Of a stretch of DNA of 64,000 bases, positions 1-11,240 are shown piece by piece. Within the stretch, counting starts at the first letter, position 1. Each line of letters starts with the position of its first letter. This stretch comes from Dasypus novemcinctus. Lineage: Eukaryota; Chordata; Mammalia; Cingulata; Dasypodidae. The notes under the pieces are model-generated. The model saw nothing but the letters and a program-made list of their open reading frames with translations. It did not search any database and was not told where the DNA came from. The translations under genes and the position numbers were made by a program. The stretch spans positions 112,022,432 through 112,086,431 of the forward strand of contig NC_080685.1 in the NCBI RefSeq assembly GCF_030445035.2. Reading direction: 5' to 3'.

Positions 1-344
1 TGGCAGGATGTGGCAGAGGAAGCAGTTGCCACCAGTTTGGGAAATATCTCTGGTTTTCTAAGATGTCAAAAACTGGAGAACTATTCAGCTTTAACTGTAA
101 TATTAAGTTTTTGAGGAATATAATCCATTATTGTTATTTACAGCAGTACCATCTCCGGACAGAAGAGGTTAAGGCTAAAACCAGGGGTTGTGCTTCTCAC
201 CTGTTTCTCACTTTCGACCCCTCCCCCTGACAACCTCAGCACTTTTATTCTTGTGAGAGCAGAACAAATAAAAGGGCACATCAGGCTAACTGCTACTCCT
301 CTTTAGAGTCTGAGGTTAGACATTACTTTTCTGGGAAGTTTTAT

Positions 345-525
345 CTCAGCCCCCTCCAGCGTGGCGCACCCCCTGCTCCTCCTGTCATAGCACCTGTTAC
401 CAGTTTGCTTCCCTTGTCCCCCACTAAGCTGTATTCCCCATGAGGTAAGGATTCTTTTTTCTCTTTCCCAGAACAAATTCTGGCACACAGTAGGTGCTAA
501 ATGGTTGAGTGAATGAATGAACCAT
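345..525 (+). repeat. L2 LINE 3' end fragment
   Basis: The stretch ending in 'ggcacacagtaggtgct' followed by TGAATGAATGA matches the well-known 3' end of mammalian L2 elements. It is an ancient, truncated, non-functional copy. Flanking bases 1-344 hold nothing I recognise. Confidence 0.5.
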
Positions 526-529
526 CCTG

Positions 530-1080
530 GTTATCATTTGCATCCCTCACACTGCCACGGTCTGGTGGACTCATTTTACTTTTCTCCTCTCCTTTGTTCA
601 CTCACTAATTTTCCAGATCTCCAATGGCCTTGCCTGGCCCCTGCCTCCCCGCCCCTATCTTAATTAGCGTAGAAATTCTATTGTCTGTCTTTTTATCATA
701 CCTGGATGTCATGTCTCTGTCTGTTTGGATGAAATCAACAAAACCTTGTATGTTTGCTTTTTCTATTTCAAGGTGCTTCATCGTTATGGAGAGAGAAAAA
801 CAAAACTACTGGGAGAAGACCAATGCCAGAACATTTATTATGAAAATGTCAGTATTACTCGCAAATCTGGTTTGGGGCTCTTTTTACTAACGATCGTGGT
901 AAGATTGATTTAGGGATATAACATTTGGGCCAGAAGATAATTCAACAACAGGCCTGGAAGAAGCCCTTATCTTCACTCCTTTTCATAAAACGCATGTGAC
1001 GTTGGGATCAGATTGAATTACGTACCCCAGTTAGCCACGTTCTTAATCCTGACCCGTGTTGTGAGCGTGAGAACCAGTGC
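530..1080. other. Unassigned sequence, no gene seen
   Basis: No repeat family or exon is recognisable here. The short open frames have no domain-like features and no splice context. It may be unique intergenic DNA or a repeat too old to see. Confidence 0.4.
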
Positions 1081-1129
1081 ACACAGGATCCCGGGAAGGG
1101 GTTGTTTTCAGTTAACGTGTGTCGGACTG

Positions 1130-1415
1130 AACGAAGGTGGGGCTTAACCCTTGGAAGGAACACCAGAAATTATAGACGTAAAAAAGGAGAGGCTGTCACC
1201 ACGTGGGGGGCGGGGGGCAGAAACACTAGCCAGGAGCCCCAGGGGCCGGCCGCCGGCACAGCATGCCACAGTCTCCAGGGAGAAGGCAAGCTCTGCCCAT
1301 GCCCTCATTTTGGACTTATGCTTGCTTCAAAACTGTGAGCCCATAAATTCCTATTGTTTAAGTCTCCTGCTCTGTGGTGCTGGCCACAGTAGCATGGCAA
1401 ACCAAGACACAGGTG
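1130..1415 (+). repeat. MLT1-like (ERVL-MaLR) LTR fragment
   Basis: The block runs from 'caccagaaatta' through 'cattttggactta', 'aactgtgagcccataaatt' and 'attgtttaag' to 'gcaaaccaagacacag'. That order (lysine-tRNA-style tail, poly-A signal variant, LTR end) is typical of mammalian MaLR LTR 3' halves in plus orientation. The internal GC-rich patch near 1200-1260 looks diverged. No internal region is attached. Confidence 0.5.
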
Positions 1416-1540
1416 TGAATTGGTACAGCGCAGTGAACGCCGGTGCTCGGGGTTAGCTTCGAAGTCCCCTCTGCGCTTCTCCTGGGACCCTCAGATGTCG
1501 CCAGTCCTCTGAATTTTGTGTCTAACATGCCCTTCCTTTG

Positions 1541-3690
1541 TAAAATACTGTTTTCATTCCAAAGTATTATCTTGTTTAGTGTTGTATGGTTTTAAACTTT
1601 ATAGAAACGGAATATAATACTATAGGTATTATTCTGCAATCTGCATTTGCACTCAAATGTATAAACTTGAGATTCAAGCATGTTGTTAGATGCCACTGTC
1701 GCTGTAATTAATTCCTTTTCACTGTTACGTAGTGTTAGATTGTATGACGATAGCGCAATGTATTTATTCATTCTAATATGGAGAGTCATTTGGGTTGTTT
1801 CCCTCCCTCCCTCCCTCCTTCTCTCAGTTTTCCCTTCTTCCTTTTCTTTTTTTAAAAATATTACAAACAGGGTTTCAAGTGTCCCTTACAAGTGTCCCCT
1901 GGTACATCTGAACAGATGTTCTAGGACATAATATGAGACTTGGAACTGTTGGAAATATAAGGCATCTTCAGTCTTACCAGATAATGCCAAATTATTTTCC
2001 AAGGGGTTGTTCCAACTTACACTCCTACCAGCAGTGTGAAAGTGTTCTGATCTTTCTCCATCATAGTTAATTCTTATTTTCCCAGACTTTTAACTTTTGT
2101 CCATTTGGTGGGAGAACAATGTTATCCTATTGTAGTTTAAATTTTGATTTTCCCTGATTACTAATGAGGTTGAACATATTTTTAAAAATTTTTAATTACT
2201 TTATTTTTTAAAATGATACTTAGAGTACATAAATGTTACATAAAAAATGTAAGGGATTCCCATATGCCCCATCCCTACCCCTCCCACACTTTCCCCCATT
2301 AACATCCTTCATTAGTGTGGTACGTTTGTTGTAATTAATGAATACATATTGAAGCATTGCCACTAGCCATGGATTATAGTTTACATTATAGTTTAAACTT
2401 TTCCCTGCACAATTTTGTAAGTTATGACAAGATATATAATGGTTTGTGTCTGTCATTGCAATATCATTCAGGACAATTCCAATATTCTAAAAAGACCCCC
2501 ATATTACACCTATTTTTCCCTCTCCTTCCCCTCAGAACCTCTGGTGGCCACTGCCTCCACATCAATGATAAAAATTCTTCCATTGCTAGAATCACAACAA
2601 GTCTATAGGAGAAAAACAGTAAGTCTACTCTAGTCTATTGTTCATTCCCCAATCCTGAGGATTTGGGGATGGTGATGCCCTCTCTGCCTGTAATTGAGAA
2701 GGGGCTTAGATCCCATGGGGCAGATGGATGGGACTCTCTTGCTTGCAATTGTAGACTCTCTCTCTTCCTTGGGATGGATGTCGACCATCATCATTTCCTT
2801 GTTAGTTGTCCTGGGTGAGTCCAATGAACTGAAGAGTAGGTGTTGCAGCTCTGCTGAGTTTCAGAGCCCAACCGGCACATGGAAAACCCAAAGATTTAAC
2901 TCTAGTACTAACTATAGGTTTAAAGAGAAGGAGCAGAAGAGCCGGTTGAACATATTTTGATATGAATATGGCTATTTATATTTCATCTTCTGTGAAAAGC
3001 CAATTCAAGTCTTCTGTCAATCTTTTTCTATTGTGATGTGTATATTTTTCTTATACATTTGTAGGTATTCTTTATTTGTTTTAGATACTAACCAAGATAT
3101 GTGTTGCAACAAATACCCTCTCCTTGTTTGTAGGTTGTCTTTTCATTCTCTTTATGTTGACTTATGTTGACTTTTAATTTAGTCAAACTTATCAAACTTT
3201 CCCTTAATGGATTGTGATTTTTGTGTTGTTTGTATACAGTCTTCCTTACCCCAGATTATGACTGTTTTGCCTATATTGCCTTCTAGAAGGTTTATAGTTC
3301 TGCTTTTCACATTTAGTTCTCCAGTCTACCTGGGCTTGATTTTTGTGTTTGGTGTGCGATTGGGGGTCAGATTTCTTATTTTTCCCATGTGGATACTCAA
3401 TAGTCTTAGCCCATTTATTTCCTCATGATAAACAATGTCATAAGTTGGCATGTGTATATATATATATCTGTCTAGAAAGTTTTTTCTATTTCATTGTTCA
3501 GTTTGTATACCCCTTGCTCTACTGCACTATCTTATTTACTAGAACTTTATAATAATTCTTGGCTCTTTGTAGGGCAAAATATTTTGCTTTCTTCCTCTTC
3601 TTCAAGTGTGTCTTGGCCATCCTTGGTTCTTTTGCACACCTCTATAAATTTTAGGATCAGCTTGTCAAATTCCACAAAAAACCCTCATCT
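1541..3690 (-). mobile_element. Old L1 LINE fragment, antisense, split by a nested insertion
   Basis: Read on the minus strand this is the 3' part of an old L1: end of ORF2 and 3' UTR. Typical plus-strand marks are 'gtcatttgggttgtttccc', 'ttgatttttccctgatta' near 2140-2165 and the ORF2-type tract at 2960-3650. Positions 2183-2943 are a later insertion flanked by a duplication of the L1 sequence itself, so the two halves are one element. No open ORF2 frame survives. Confidence 0.7.
2183..2943 (-). mobile_element. L1 3'-end-type retroposon nested in older L1, with TSD
   Basis: A discrete insertion of about 760 bp bounded by a perfect 15-bp target-site duplication, ggttgaacatatttt, at 2168-2182 and 2944-2958. 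Its A/T-rich end lies on the left, so the element reads on the minus strand. The same sequence family recurs at 9957-10515, 27888-29460, 29690-29945 and 47195-47595, and in the opposite orientation at 19936-20225. Marks include 'cattagtgtggtac' and 'gataaaaattcttccattgct'. It is probably the 3' UTR end of a xenarthran L1 lineage, but could be a non-autonomous element mobilised by L1. Confidence 0.7.
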
Positions 3691-3694
3691 AATT

Positions 3695-3815
3695 GAATCT
3701 TTATGGCAAGCCTGTGAAGGAAGTATTATTATGCTTACTTTATAGATAGGGAAACTGAAGAATTTCTCAAGAACTTGTCCAAGATCCCTTAATAAGAGGC
3801 AGGGCAGGCATTGCA
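3695..3815 (-). repeat. MIR SINE fragment
   Basis: The run 'tatagatagggaaactgaag' followed by 'aacttgtccaagatccctta' matches the MIR core in reverse orientation. It is an old, truncated copy next to the L1. Confidence 0.6.
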
Positions 3816-3867
3816 ATTTTAAAGAAGTACCTTGTTGAAATAAAAATTTAACTGTTCTAAAGTTTAC

Positions 3868-4535
3868 TGTGACAGTTTGAAGTTATTTTATGAATCCCAA
3901 AAGAAATAGATATTGTTTTTGAACTAATCCATTCCTGTGGGTGTGAGACCCTTTTGATTGGATTACATCAGTGAGGTGTGACTTAGGTTTAGTCTCCGCC
4001 CTCTTGTTGGGTCTGATATAAACAGAAGTGCAGAGAGAGACACACAGGTAAAGGAGCTCTGCCATTTCAAATTCTGTCATGTAAGAGAGGACTCAAGGAT
4101 TCCTCACAGCCAAAGTTTAAGCATGAAGCCCCCAAGAGGCTGGGTTCACAGAGCAGCTCAAGGCTGAAGAGATGAGCCACATGCCTGATAGCCCACAGCT
4201 GAACTCGGGAAGAAATCAGAACAGCTAAGAGTGAGAGAGGAGGCCCGGAAAGAGACAAGCCCTATGCCTGGTTGCCCACAGCTGAGCTACAGGAGATGGT
4301 AGCTTCTGGAGGGGAAGGCAGGGATCTCAGCAGAGATCAGTCACCATCTTGCTTTGCCACGTGGCAGGACATCAGGATCACCACTAGCTGACTTTGGTGA
4401 GAAAGCATCTCTGATGGAGTCTTGATCTGGATATTTCACAGCCTCAGAACTTAGCTTTTATGCTAAATAAAATTTTCATGAAAAAAGCCAACATATTTCT
4501 GGTACGTATTGGAAGCCCTGCAGCAAACTAAGACA
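3868..4535 (+). repeat. Solo-type LTR of an endogenous retrovirus
   Basis: About 670 bp with LTR organisation: start near 'tgtgacagtttgaag', a TATA-like 'gatataaacag' at 4015-4025 followed by 'acacacagg', a long purine-rich middle, then 'gctaaataaaat' as the poly-A signal near 4460 and an end near 'gcaaactaagaca'. The copy at 63165-63960 has the same order of landmarks, including 'gtctccgccctcttg'. No internal viral region is attached to either, so they are most simply solo LTRs. Family not named with certainty. Confidence 0.65.
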
Positions 4536-4871
4536 TTTACTAACATGGTTGATATTTAATCTTAAGTTATTTTATGCAGACTAACTTTTACATAAAGACC
4601 AACCTTAAAAAAAAGGAAGGATGTAGAGAAATAGGATAATTAGGGAAACTTTTAGAAAAGGACAATAAAGAGAACTGTCAGACTGGCAACAATCTTCCTT
4701 TTCTCTTAATTGCTGCTTGCTGCAAGGAAGAGGGATGCAGGAACTGGGGTTATAAAGCATAAACAGTAAGACATAGCCTTTTCTTGGAATGTGCCTGAAG
4801 ATCTGTCTGCTTTAGTGGCAAGGGAAATGCTGACCACAGCCCAAGACTACAAGCTGTAAGGTAGGCAGTGT
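4536..4871. other. Unassigned sequence between two LTRs
   Basis: AT-rich sequence of about 340 bp with no recognised repeat, exon or RNA gene. It may be original target DNA between the LTR and the ERVL provirus. Confidence 0.4.
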
Positions 4872-5335
4872 GATGGTTAGTTTAATGTTTCAAGTCAGCT
4901 AGGTAATGTGCCCAGGTGTTTGGTCAAGCAAGCACTGGGCTAATTGTAAAACAAAGATATTTCATGGACTTTAATCATCATGAGTTGATTGCATAGATTG
5001 TTGATTACTTCTACAATGAACTAAGGAGATTGCAGTCAGCAGTGAGTGATGTCTCATCCAATCAGCTGAAGGCCTTTAAAGGGGGAGTGATTTTAACATT
5101 CAGAGAGAGAATTCCTATCTCTACTTCAGACAGCCAGTGTCTCCTGGGAACTCATCAAGGACCTTCATCAAAGCCCCTGGTTTGCAGCCTGGTTTGCAGA
5201 ATTTGGACTTGTGCATCCCCACAATCACATGAGACAATTTTATAAAATCTCATACTATTTACAGATGTCTCCTGTTGGTTCTGTTTCCCTAGAGAACCCT
5301 GACTAATACAGCTTGGTACTGGGAGTAGTTGTTGA
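4872..5335 (+). repeat. ERVL (MLT2-like) 5' LTR
   Basis: The order of landmarks matches MLT2-type LTRs of ERVL: 'gtgatggttagtttaatg', 'gtgcccaggtgtttggtc', 'tcatccaatcagctgaaggc', 'ttggacttgtgcatcccc', 'cacatgaga' and 'tctgtttccctagagaaccc' then 'tgactaatacag'. Directly after it, 'cttggtactgggagtagt' resembles the leucine-tRNA primer-binding site region of ERVL. It therefore acts as the 5' LTR of the block that follows. It has accumulated many substitutions. Confidence 0.75.
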
Positions 5336-7310
5336 GAAACAGAATCTTAAAAATGGGATTTCTGAATTGGCCTGGGATTTTTGAATCTGATTAGATTCAA
5401 GGGCACTAATGACTCTCTTTCCAGTATTCAAGAGGCCACTGACAGTCCATGGCATGGGGTGGCAATAGAGATACACAAAATATCTCCATTGGCTACGACT
5501 ACTTTCATGCTTATGAGAGGCAAGAATCTGGATGAGAGTGTTTTTAACACCTTAAGAGTTTTGTGGAGTTAAAAGTTACAATGATATTGGCTGTCTGTTC
5601 ACAAATACCCTGGATACAGTTACAAAAGAAAGGGATGAGCTGAAGGCTTCAAATTTGCAAATTAAGTACTGCATAAATAATGCTAAAGTTGCTATGTGTG
5701 CTCTGAAAGAAAATCTTGTTTCATGCAGCTGCAGACTTGAGATCTCTGAAAACAAGACTCAGAGTCTCATTGTGTGAATAGCAGAATTACAATAGAAACT
5801 AAAATCTCAACCTTGCAGGGTGTCTGCTGTTAAAGTGAGGGCACTGATTGGAAAGGTGTGGAAGCCTGAGGACTGGGATGGAGACATATGGGTTGATGCT
5901 GATATTCGTGGGGACATTGAAACCCTAAATTCTGCTGAGACTTTGCCAGATGAACCTGTAATGATCTTCCCTGTGGAGACCACCCAATGTTAACCTTGCA
6001 TCAGCCAACCTCCAGCCTGCCCCATGGAGTCCAGACCTCCTCCCTGCCCTGAGGCACCACCCACCCTCAAGCCTGCACTGCCCAATATCCAGCCTTCCCC
6101 AAAGAGTCTCCACTTTCTCCCTGCCCTGAAGAAACCATCATCCAACCTCCACCCTTACCTGACTGCTCTGCCGTCCAATCCTGCCCAAAGACATTAATCC
6201 TGTCTCCCCTAATAAAACTGCAAAGGAATGTCCTGAGGTCAGTAGCTTGCATGACATTTCTAATTTTTCTCCTTATCCACCCCCACCACCCCTTTTCTCC
6301 TCAGACCTACCACTAGACTAAAACCACAACAAGCCCCCAAAGGTGAAGTACAAGGAGTGACCCATGAGGAATTATGCTATACTCTAAAAGAACTGCATGA
6401 GTTTTCCAATTTATAAAGATGGAAATCATGGGAATATGTGTGGGAATGGATATTAAGGGTATGGGTTAATGGTAGAAGGACTATAAAGTTGGATCAGTCT
6501 GAATTTATTGATATGGGCCCACTAAGAAGAGATTCTAGATTCAGTGCTGTAGCTGGAGAAGTTAGAAAGGGTTCTAACAGTTTGTTCAGGTGGCTGGCTG
6601 AAACATGGACCAAAAGATGACCTAGAATGTCTGAGGTTGAGGTGCCCAATTTACCCTGCATACTGTAGATAAGAGAATTCAAAGGTTTAGAAATTGGAAG
6701 TCTAGAATGGATTCACCATTTAAGATCTGCCCACCCACCTCAGGAATTTCCAGAGGACGCACAGGACTGTGAGGGGTAAATTTGTAAGAGTAACCCTGGC
6801 TTTGCTGAAGAGCTCTGTGGTTGCTCTTCTCTGTAGGCCAGATATTACTGTGGGAACTGCTGTCCTGGAACTAGAAGCCTAAAACACTATGGGAATGATC
6901 AAATCCTGGGCTGCAGAAGCCAAGTAGCAGCACTTGACTGCCTAAGACAAGGTGGGTGTGGCTCCCACAATGGAAGCAGACTCAAAGCAGCAATCAAGAG
7001 AGTCTGAGACATATTGGCTAATAGATCATGGGGTACCTAGAAGTGAAATAGATGGGCCTACTTGCCCTATATAAGCAGAAGAGTTATAGGTCAAGGGAAA
7101 AACGCCTAATTTGAATTACAAAGAAAGTCTCAGCTCTTTAAATCCATTTCCAGACTTGAGATAGTTTACAAATCCAGAGCCCCTTGAAAGAGGGGAAGGC
7201 CAGGTTCTGCTGGGGAAGGATCTTGTTACACTGCTAAACATTTATACTGTTAATCTTCCCCGCAGCTTTCCCCAAGGGACCTATGGCCTTTTATTAGGGT
7301 AATCATGTGT
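5336..7310 (+). pseudogene. ERVL internal region, decayed gag, 3' truncated
   Basis: Follows the ERVL LTR and primer-binding site with no gap. The fragment around 5620-5780 encodes a Lys/Glu-rich coiled-coil-like segment, as expected in ERVL Gag. The later part (6270-7300) is proline-, then polar-rich and also reads as broken Gag. Stop codons interrupt every frame; the longest open pieces are about 60 codons. No protease, reverse transcriptase or 3' LTR is found before the next repeat at 7311. This is a dead, truncated provirus; the gag assignment is from context and composition rather than from a catalytic motif. Confidence 0.6.
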
Positions 7311-7810
7311 GTTAGTCAGCCAAAGGGGTGCTGATATAAAGTATCAGAAATCTGTTGGTTTTTATAAAGAATATTTATTTGGGGTAAGAGCTTACAGTTA
7401 CAAGGCCCTAAAGAGTCCAGTTCAGGGTTGATTTCTCACCCAAAATCAGTTGTCACATGTCGAACAAGACGGAGGGCCCAACCTTCCTCTTCCTTAGAGC
7501 TCCATGGGCCCAGCGTCTTCTGATCTCAGCTGTAGGTGGGAGGGCTCCTTTCTTCCTGTGCTCAGCTGCTCAGGGCTCTTCACAAGGTCAGCTGTGAACT
7601 ATCAGGCAAATGACTCCTCTCTCTTCCCAGGACCGCAGGATCCGTTTCCATGCCTATGGAGCACCTTTCCTCTGTGTGTCTTGTGTCTCCTTGATTGAGT
7701 GTCCACTTAATATAGCCTACTAAGGGGGCAGGGACTCAACCCTGCATGCCCTAATGATGTGGTCAAATCAAAGCCCTAATCTTGACATAAGTTTGAATTT
7801 AATACAATCA
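7311..7810. repeat. Interspersed repeat of uncertain class (LTR-like)
   Basis: Begins abruptly with 'tgtgttagtcagccaaaggg' and runs for about 500 bp through 'agaatatttatttgggg' to 'gacataagtttgaattta'. The TGT start and sharp edge suggest an LTR or non-autonomous element that replaced the 3' part of the ERVL. I cannot name the family or see a second terminus. Confidence 0.4.
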
Positions 7811-7901
7811 CATTGTTATGCATTCATCACTCTAATCATTCTTAAAGCATCTTCATTATTCCAACAACAATAACAACAATGCTGAAAAACAAAACCAACC
7901 A

Positions 7902-8337
7902 CGAGAAGTGGACTTGGCCCAGTGGATAGGGCGTCCACCCGCCACATGGGAGGTCCACGGTTCAAACCCCGGGCCTCCTTGACCCGTGTGGAGCTGGCCC
8001 ATGCGCAGTGCTGATGTGTGCAAGGAGTGCCGTGCCATGCAGGGGTGTCCCCCGTGTAGGGGAGCCCCACACGCAAGGAGTGCACCCTGTAAGGAGAGCC
8101 ACCCAGCGTGAAAGGAAGTGCAGCCTGTCCAGGAGTGGCGCCACACATACGGAGAGGTGATGCAGCAAGATGACGCAACAAAAAGAAACACAGATTCCCG
8201 GTGCTGCTGATAAGGATAGAAGCGGTCACAGAAGAACACACAGCGAATGGATGCAGAGAGCAGACAACTGCCGGGGGGGTGGGGGGAGGCAGAACAGGAG
8301 AGAAATAAATAAAAAGTAAATCTAAAAAATCAACAAA
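7902..8337 (+). mobile_element. DAS-III-type SINE, complete, with TSD
   Basis: tRNA-derived SINE: head 'agtggacttggcccagtgg' (A-box region), B-box 'ggttcaaacccc' near 7962, then the long DAS body with 'gaaacacagattcccggtgc' and an A-rich tail. It is flanked by a perfect 13-bp duplication, acaaaaccaacca, at 7889-7901 and 8338-8350. DAS SINEs are known from Xenarthra, so this copy supports the host assignment. The long open frames on its minus strand are artefacts. Confidence 0.9.
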
Positions 8338-9386
8338 ACAAAACCAACCAAACTAAACTCATTACCTCTAACTCTCTCTATGCTTCCCTTACCATACATA
8401 GCTGCTATTGTTTCCTTCTCTCTAGTTTATATGTATTTATAGTTTGTAAAAAAGTCTTATATAAGCAATATCACCCATATTGTATTTTACAGAGGTTTCA
8501 TTATGTTATACAGTCCCTAGTTACATTTTTTAGCTTTCCTTCTGGTAATATAAATGTCCTTAGACTTTCCCTTTCAACCACTGTCATACTCATGTAATAG
8601 CTCTGCTAGTCACAAACAGCATAATGTGCTCTCAACATTTCATTTCATTTCCAAAGATTTACAAACAACTTTTTATCTGATTCTGCAAAGATTAACCATC
8701 AGCTTTCTATTCTCTACCTCATTCTATTTTCTGGTGACCTCTATTCTAATCATTAATTCCATGAGTTTACATGTATATTTAGGTCATAGCATCAAAATAA
8801 TACAGTATTTGTCCTTTTGTGCCTGGCTTGCTTCACTCAACATAATGTCCTCCAGGTTCATCCATGTTGTCATACGCATCACAACTTCATTTCTTCCTAC
8901 TGCTGCATAATATTCCATGCGTGTGTATATCACAGTTTGTTTATCCATTCATCAGTTGATGGACACCTGGGTGTTTCCAACTATTGGTAACTGTGAATAG
9001 CACCATTATGAACATTGGTGTGTGGATGTCTGTCTGTGTCTCTGCTCTCAGTTCTGCTGGGTATACACCTACTAATGGTATTGTTGGGTCCCCTGGCAAG
9101 TCCGTATTCAACTTCCTTAGGAGCTGCCAAGCAGCCCTCCACAGTGGCTGTACCATTCTACAGCTTCACCAACAGTGAATAGGCATTACAAGCTCTCCAC
9201 ATCCTCTCCAACATTTAGTTTTCTGACTTTTTAATAGTGGCCAGACTAATAGGTGTGAAATATCTCATTTTAGTTTTGATTTACATTTCCCTAATCACTA
9301 GTGGTGTTGAACATTTTTTCAAGTGTTTCCTCACCATTTGTATTTCTTCTTTGGACAACTGTCTTTTCAAGTCTTTTGCCCATTTT

Positions 9387-9854
9387 TTAAACCAGGTAGT
9401 GTCTTTTTTTTTTTTTTTTAAGTTGTATGATATCTTTATATGTCATGGATATTAAACCCTTATTGGATATGTGATTGCCAAATATTTTCTCCCACTGAGT
9501 TGGCCTTTTCACCCTTTTGACAAAGTCCTTTGAGGTGCAAAAGTGTTTAATTTTGGGGATGTCCCATTTATCTATTTTTTCTTTTGTTGCTTGAGCTTTG
9601 GATGTAAGGTTTAAGAAGCTACTGTCTACCAAGAGATCTGGAGAACATTTTCCTACATTTTCTTCTAGGAATTTTATGGTTGTTGCTTTTATATTTAGGT
9701 CCTTGATACATTTTGAGTTAATTTTTGTGTCAGGTGTGAGGTGGGGGTCCCCTCTCTTTCTTTTGGAGATGGCTGTCCAGTTCTCCCAGCACCATTTTTT
9801 GAACAGCCTGTCCAGGCCCAGCTGTGTGGGCTTAATGGCCTTGTCAAAAGTCAC
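9387..9854 (-). pseudogene. L1 ORF2 C-terminal fragment
   Basis: A 155-codon minus-strand frame reads as the region following the L1 reverse transcriptase, including the segment with 'LFKKWCWENW' and the Lys-rich 'DLNIKATTIKFLEENVG'. ORF2p is the L1 endonuclease/reverse transcriptase; this part lies towards its C-terminal cysteine-rich end. The frame begins inside ORF2 and ends early in a homopolymer tract near 9402-9420, so it is a remnant. Confidence 0.8.
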
Positions 9855-9956
9855 TTGACTGTGGATATGAAGGTCTGTTTCTGATTTCTTGAATCTGTTC
9901 CATTGGTTAATCTGTCTGTCTTTACCACTGTAGGTAAGAAATAGTTTTTTTCCCCT

Positions 9957-10515
9957 TTTTAATTATTTTTTAAAAGTTACATAAATCACACAATATGTTA
10001 CATTAAAAAATAAGAGGTTCCCATACACCCCACTCCCCACACCCCCCACTCCTCCCACATCGACAACTTCTTTCATTAGTGTGGTACATTCACTGCATTT
10101 GATGAGTACGTCTTGGAGCATTGCTATATAGCAGGGATTATAGTCAATGTTGTAGTTTACACTCTCTCCCAGTCCATCCCGCAGGTTCTGGCAGGATATA
10201 TAATGTCCTGCATTTGTCCCTGCAGTTTCACTGAGAACAACTCCAAGTCCCCAAAATGCCCCCAAATCACACCTCTTCTTCCCCCTCCCTGCCTTCAGCA
10301 ACTCCCATGGCCACTGTCTCCACATCAGTGATATAATTTCTTCCATTGCTAGAGTCACAATAATTCTACAGTAAAATACCAGTAGGTCTACTCTAATCCA
10401 TATTTTATTCCTCCATCCTGAGGACCCTGGGATTGCAATGTCCACTCTACCTCACACTTGAGAAGGGGCTTGGATCCCACATGGCTGATAGATGGAATTC
10501 TCCTGCTTGCAGCTG
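9957..10515 (-). mobile_element. L1 3'-end-type retroposon nested in L1
   Basis: Second member of the family seen at 2183-2943, with 'cattagtgtggtacattc', 'tcagtgatataatttcttcc' and 'gagaaggggcttggatccc'. The A-rich end is at the left (9957-9975), so it reads on the minus strand. It interrupts the ORF2 region of the surrounding L1 and must be younger than it. No clear TSD was found by eye. Confidence 0.65.
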
Positions 10516-10873
10516 TAGACTCATTTGGTTCCCATTTACTTAAGACTTCTTTGATTTCTTTTAACAGTTTAGTGTAGTTTTCAGTGTATAAAACTTTTAC
10601 ATCTTTAGTTAAATTTCTTCGTAGGTATTTGATTTTTTTATTTACTATTTTAAATGGTATTTATTTCTTGATTTCCTCCTCAGATTGCTCATTATTGTTT
10701 ACAGAAATGCTACTGATTTTTGTGCATTGATCTTATAACCTGGAACTTTACTGAACTCATTTATAAGTTCTAGAAGATTTGTTGTAGATTTCTTGGGGCT
10801 TTCTATGTATAGGATCGTGTCGTCTGCAAATAGTTAAATTTTGACTTCTTCATTTCCAACTTGGATGTCTTTT

Positions 10874-11240
10874 TTTTTTTTTTTTAAAGATTTATTTATT
10901 TAAATACACCCCCCCCCCCCCGGTTGTCTGTTCTCGGTGTTTATTTGCTGCGTCTTGTTTCTTTGTCCACTTCTGTTGTCATCAGCAGTGCGGGAAGTGT
11001 GGGCGGCACCATTTCTGGGCAGGCTGCACTTTCTTTTCACGCTGGGCGGCTCTCCTCACGGGCGCACTCCTTGCGCATGGGGCTCCCCTGCACGGGGGAC
11101 ACCCTTGCGTGGCATGGCACTCCTTGCGTGTATCAGCACTGCACATGGGCCAGCTCCACACAGGTCAAGGAGGCCCAGGGTTTGAACCGCGGACCTCCCA
11201 TGTGGTAGACGGATGCCTTAACCACTGGGCCAAGTCCGTT
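10874..11240 (-). mobile_element. DAS-III SINE, distal copy of a head-to-tail pair
   Basis: Reverse-orientation SINE: T-rich tail complement at 10871-10887, a run of 15 C at about 10907-10921, then the body and the tRNA-like head ending 'ccactgggccaagtccg'. A second copy abuts it at 11241. One duplicated target sequence, cttggatgtctttt, brackets the pair (10860-10873 and 11654-11667). Confidence 0.85.

Noticed and set aside
7899..7975. A possible functional tRNA gene (A- and B-box-like sequence)
   Set aside because: The sequence continues into the DAS SINE body and A-rich tail with a TSD, so it is a SINE head and not a free tRNA gene.
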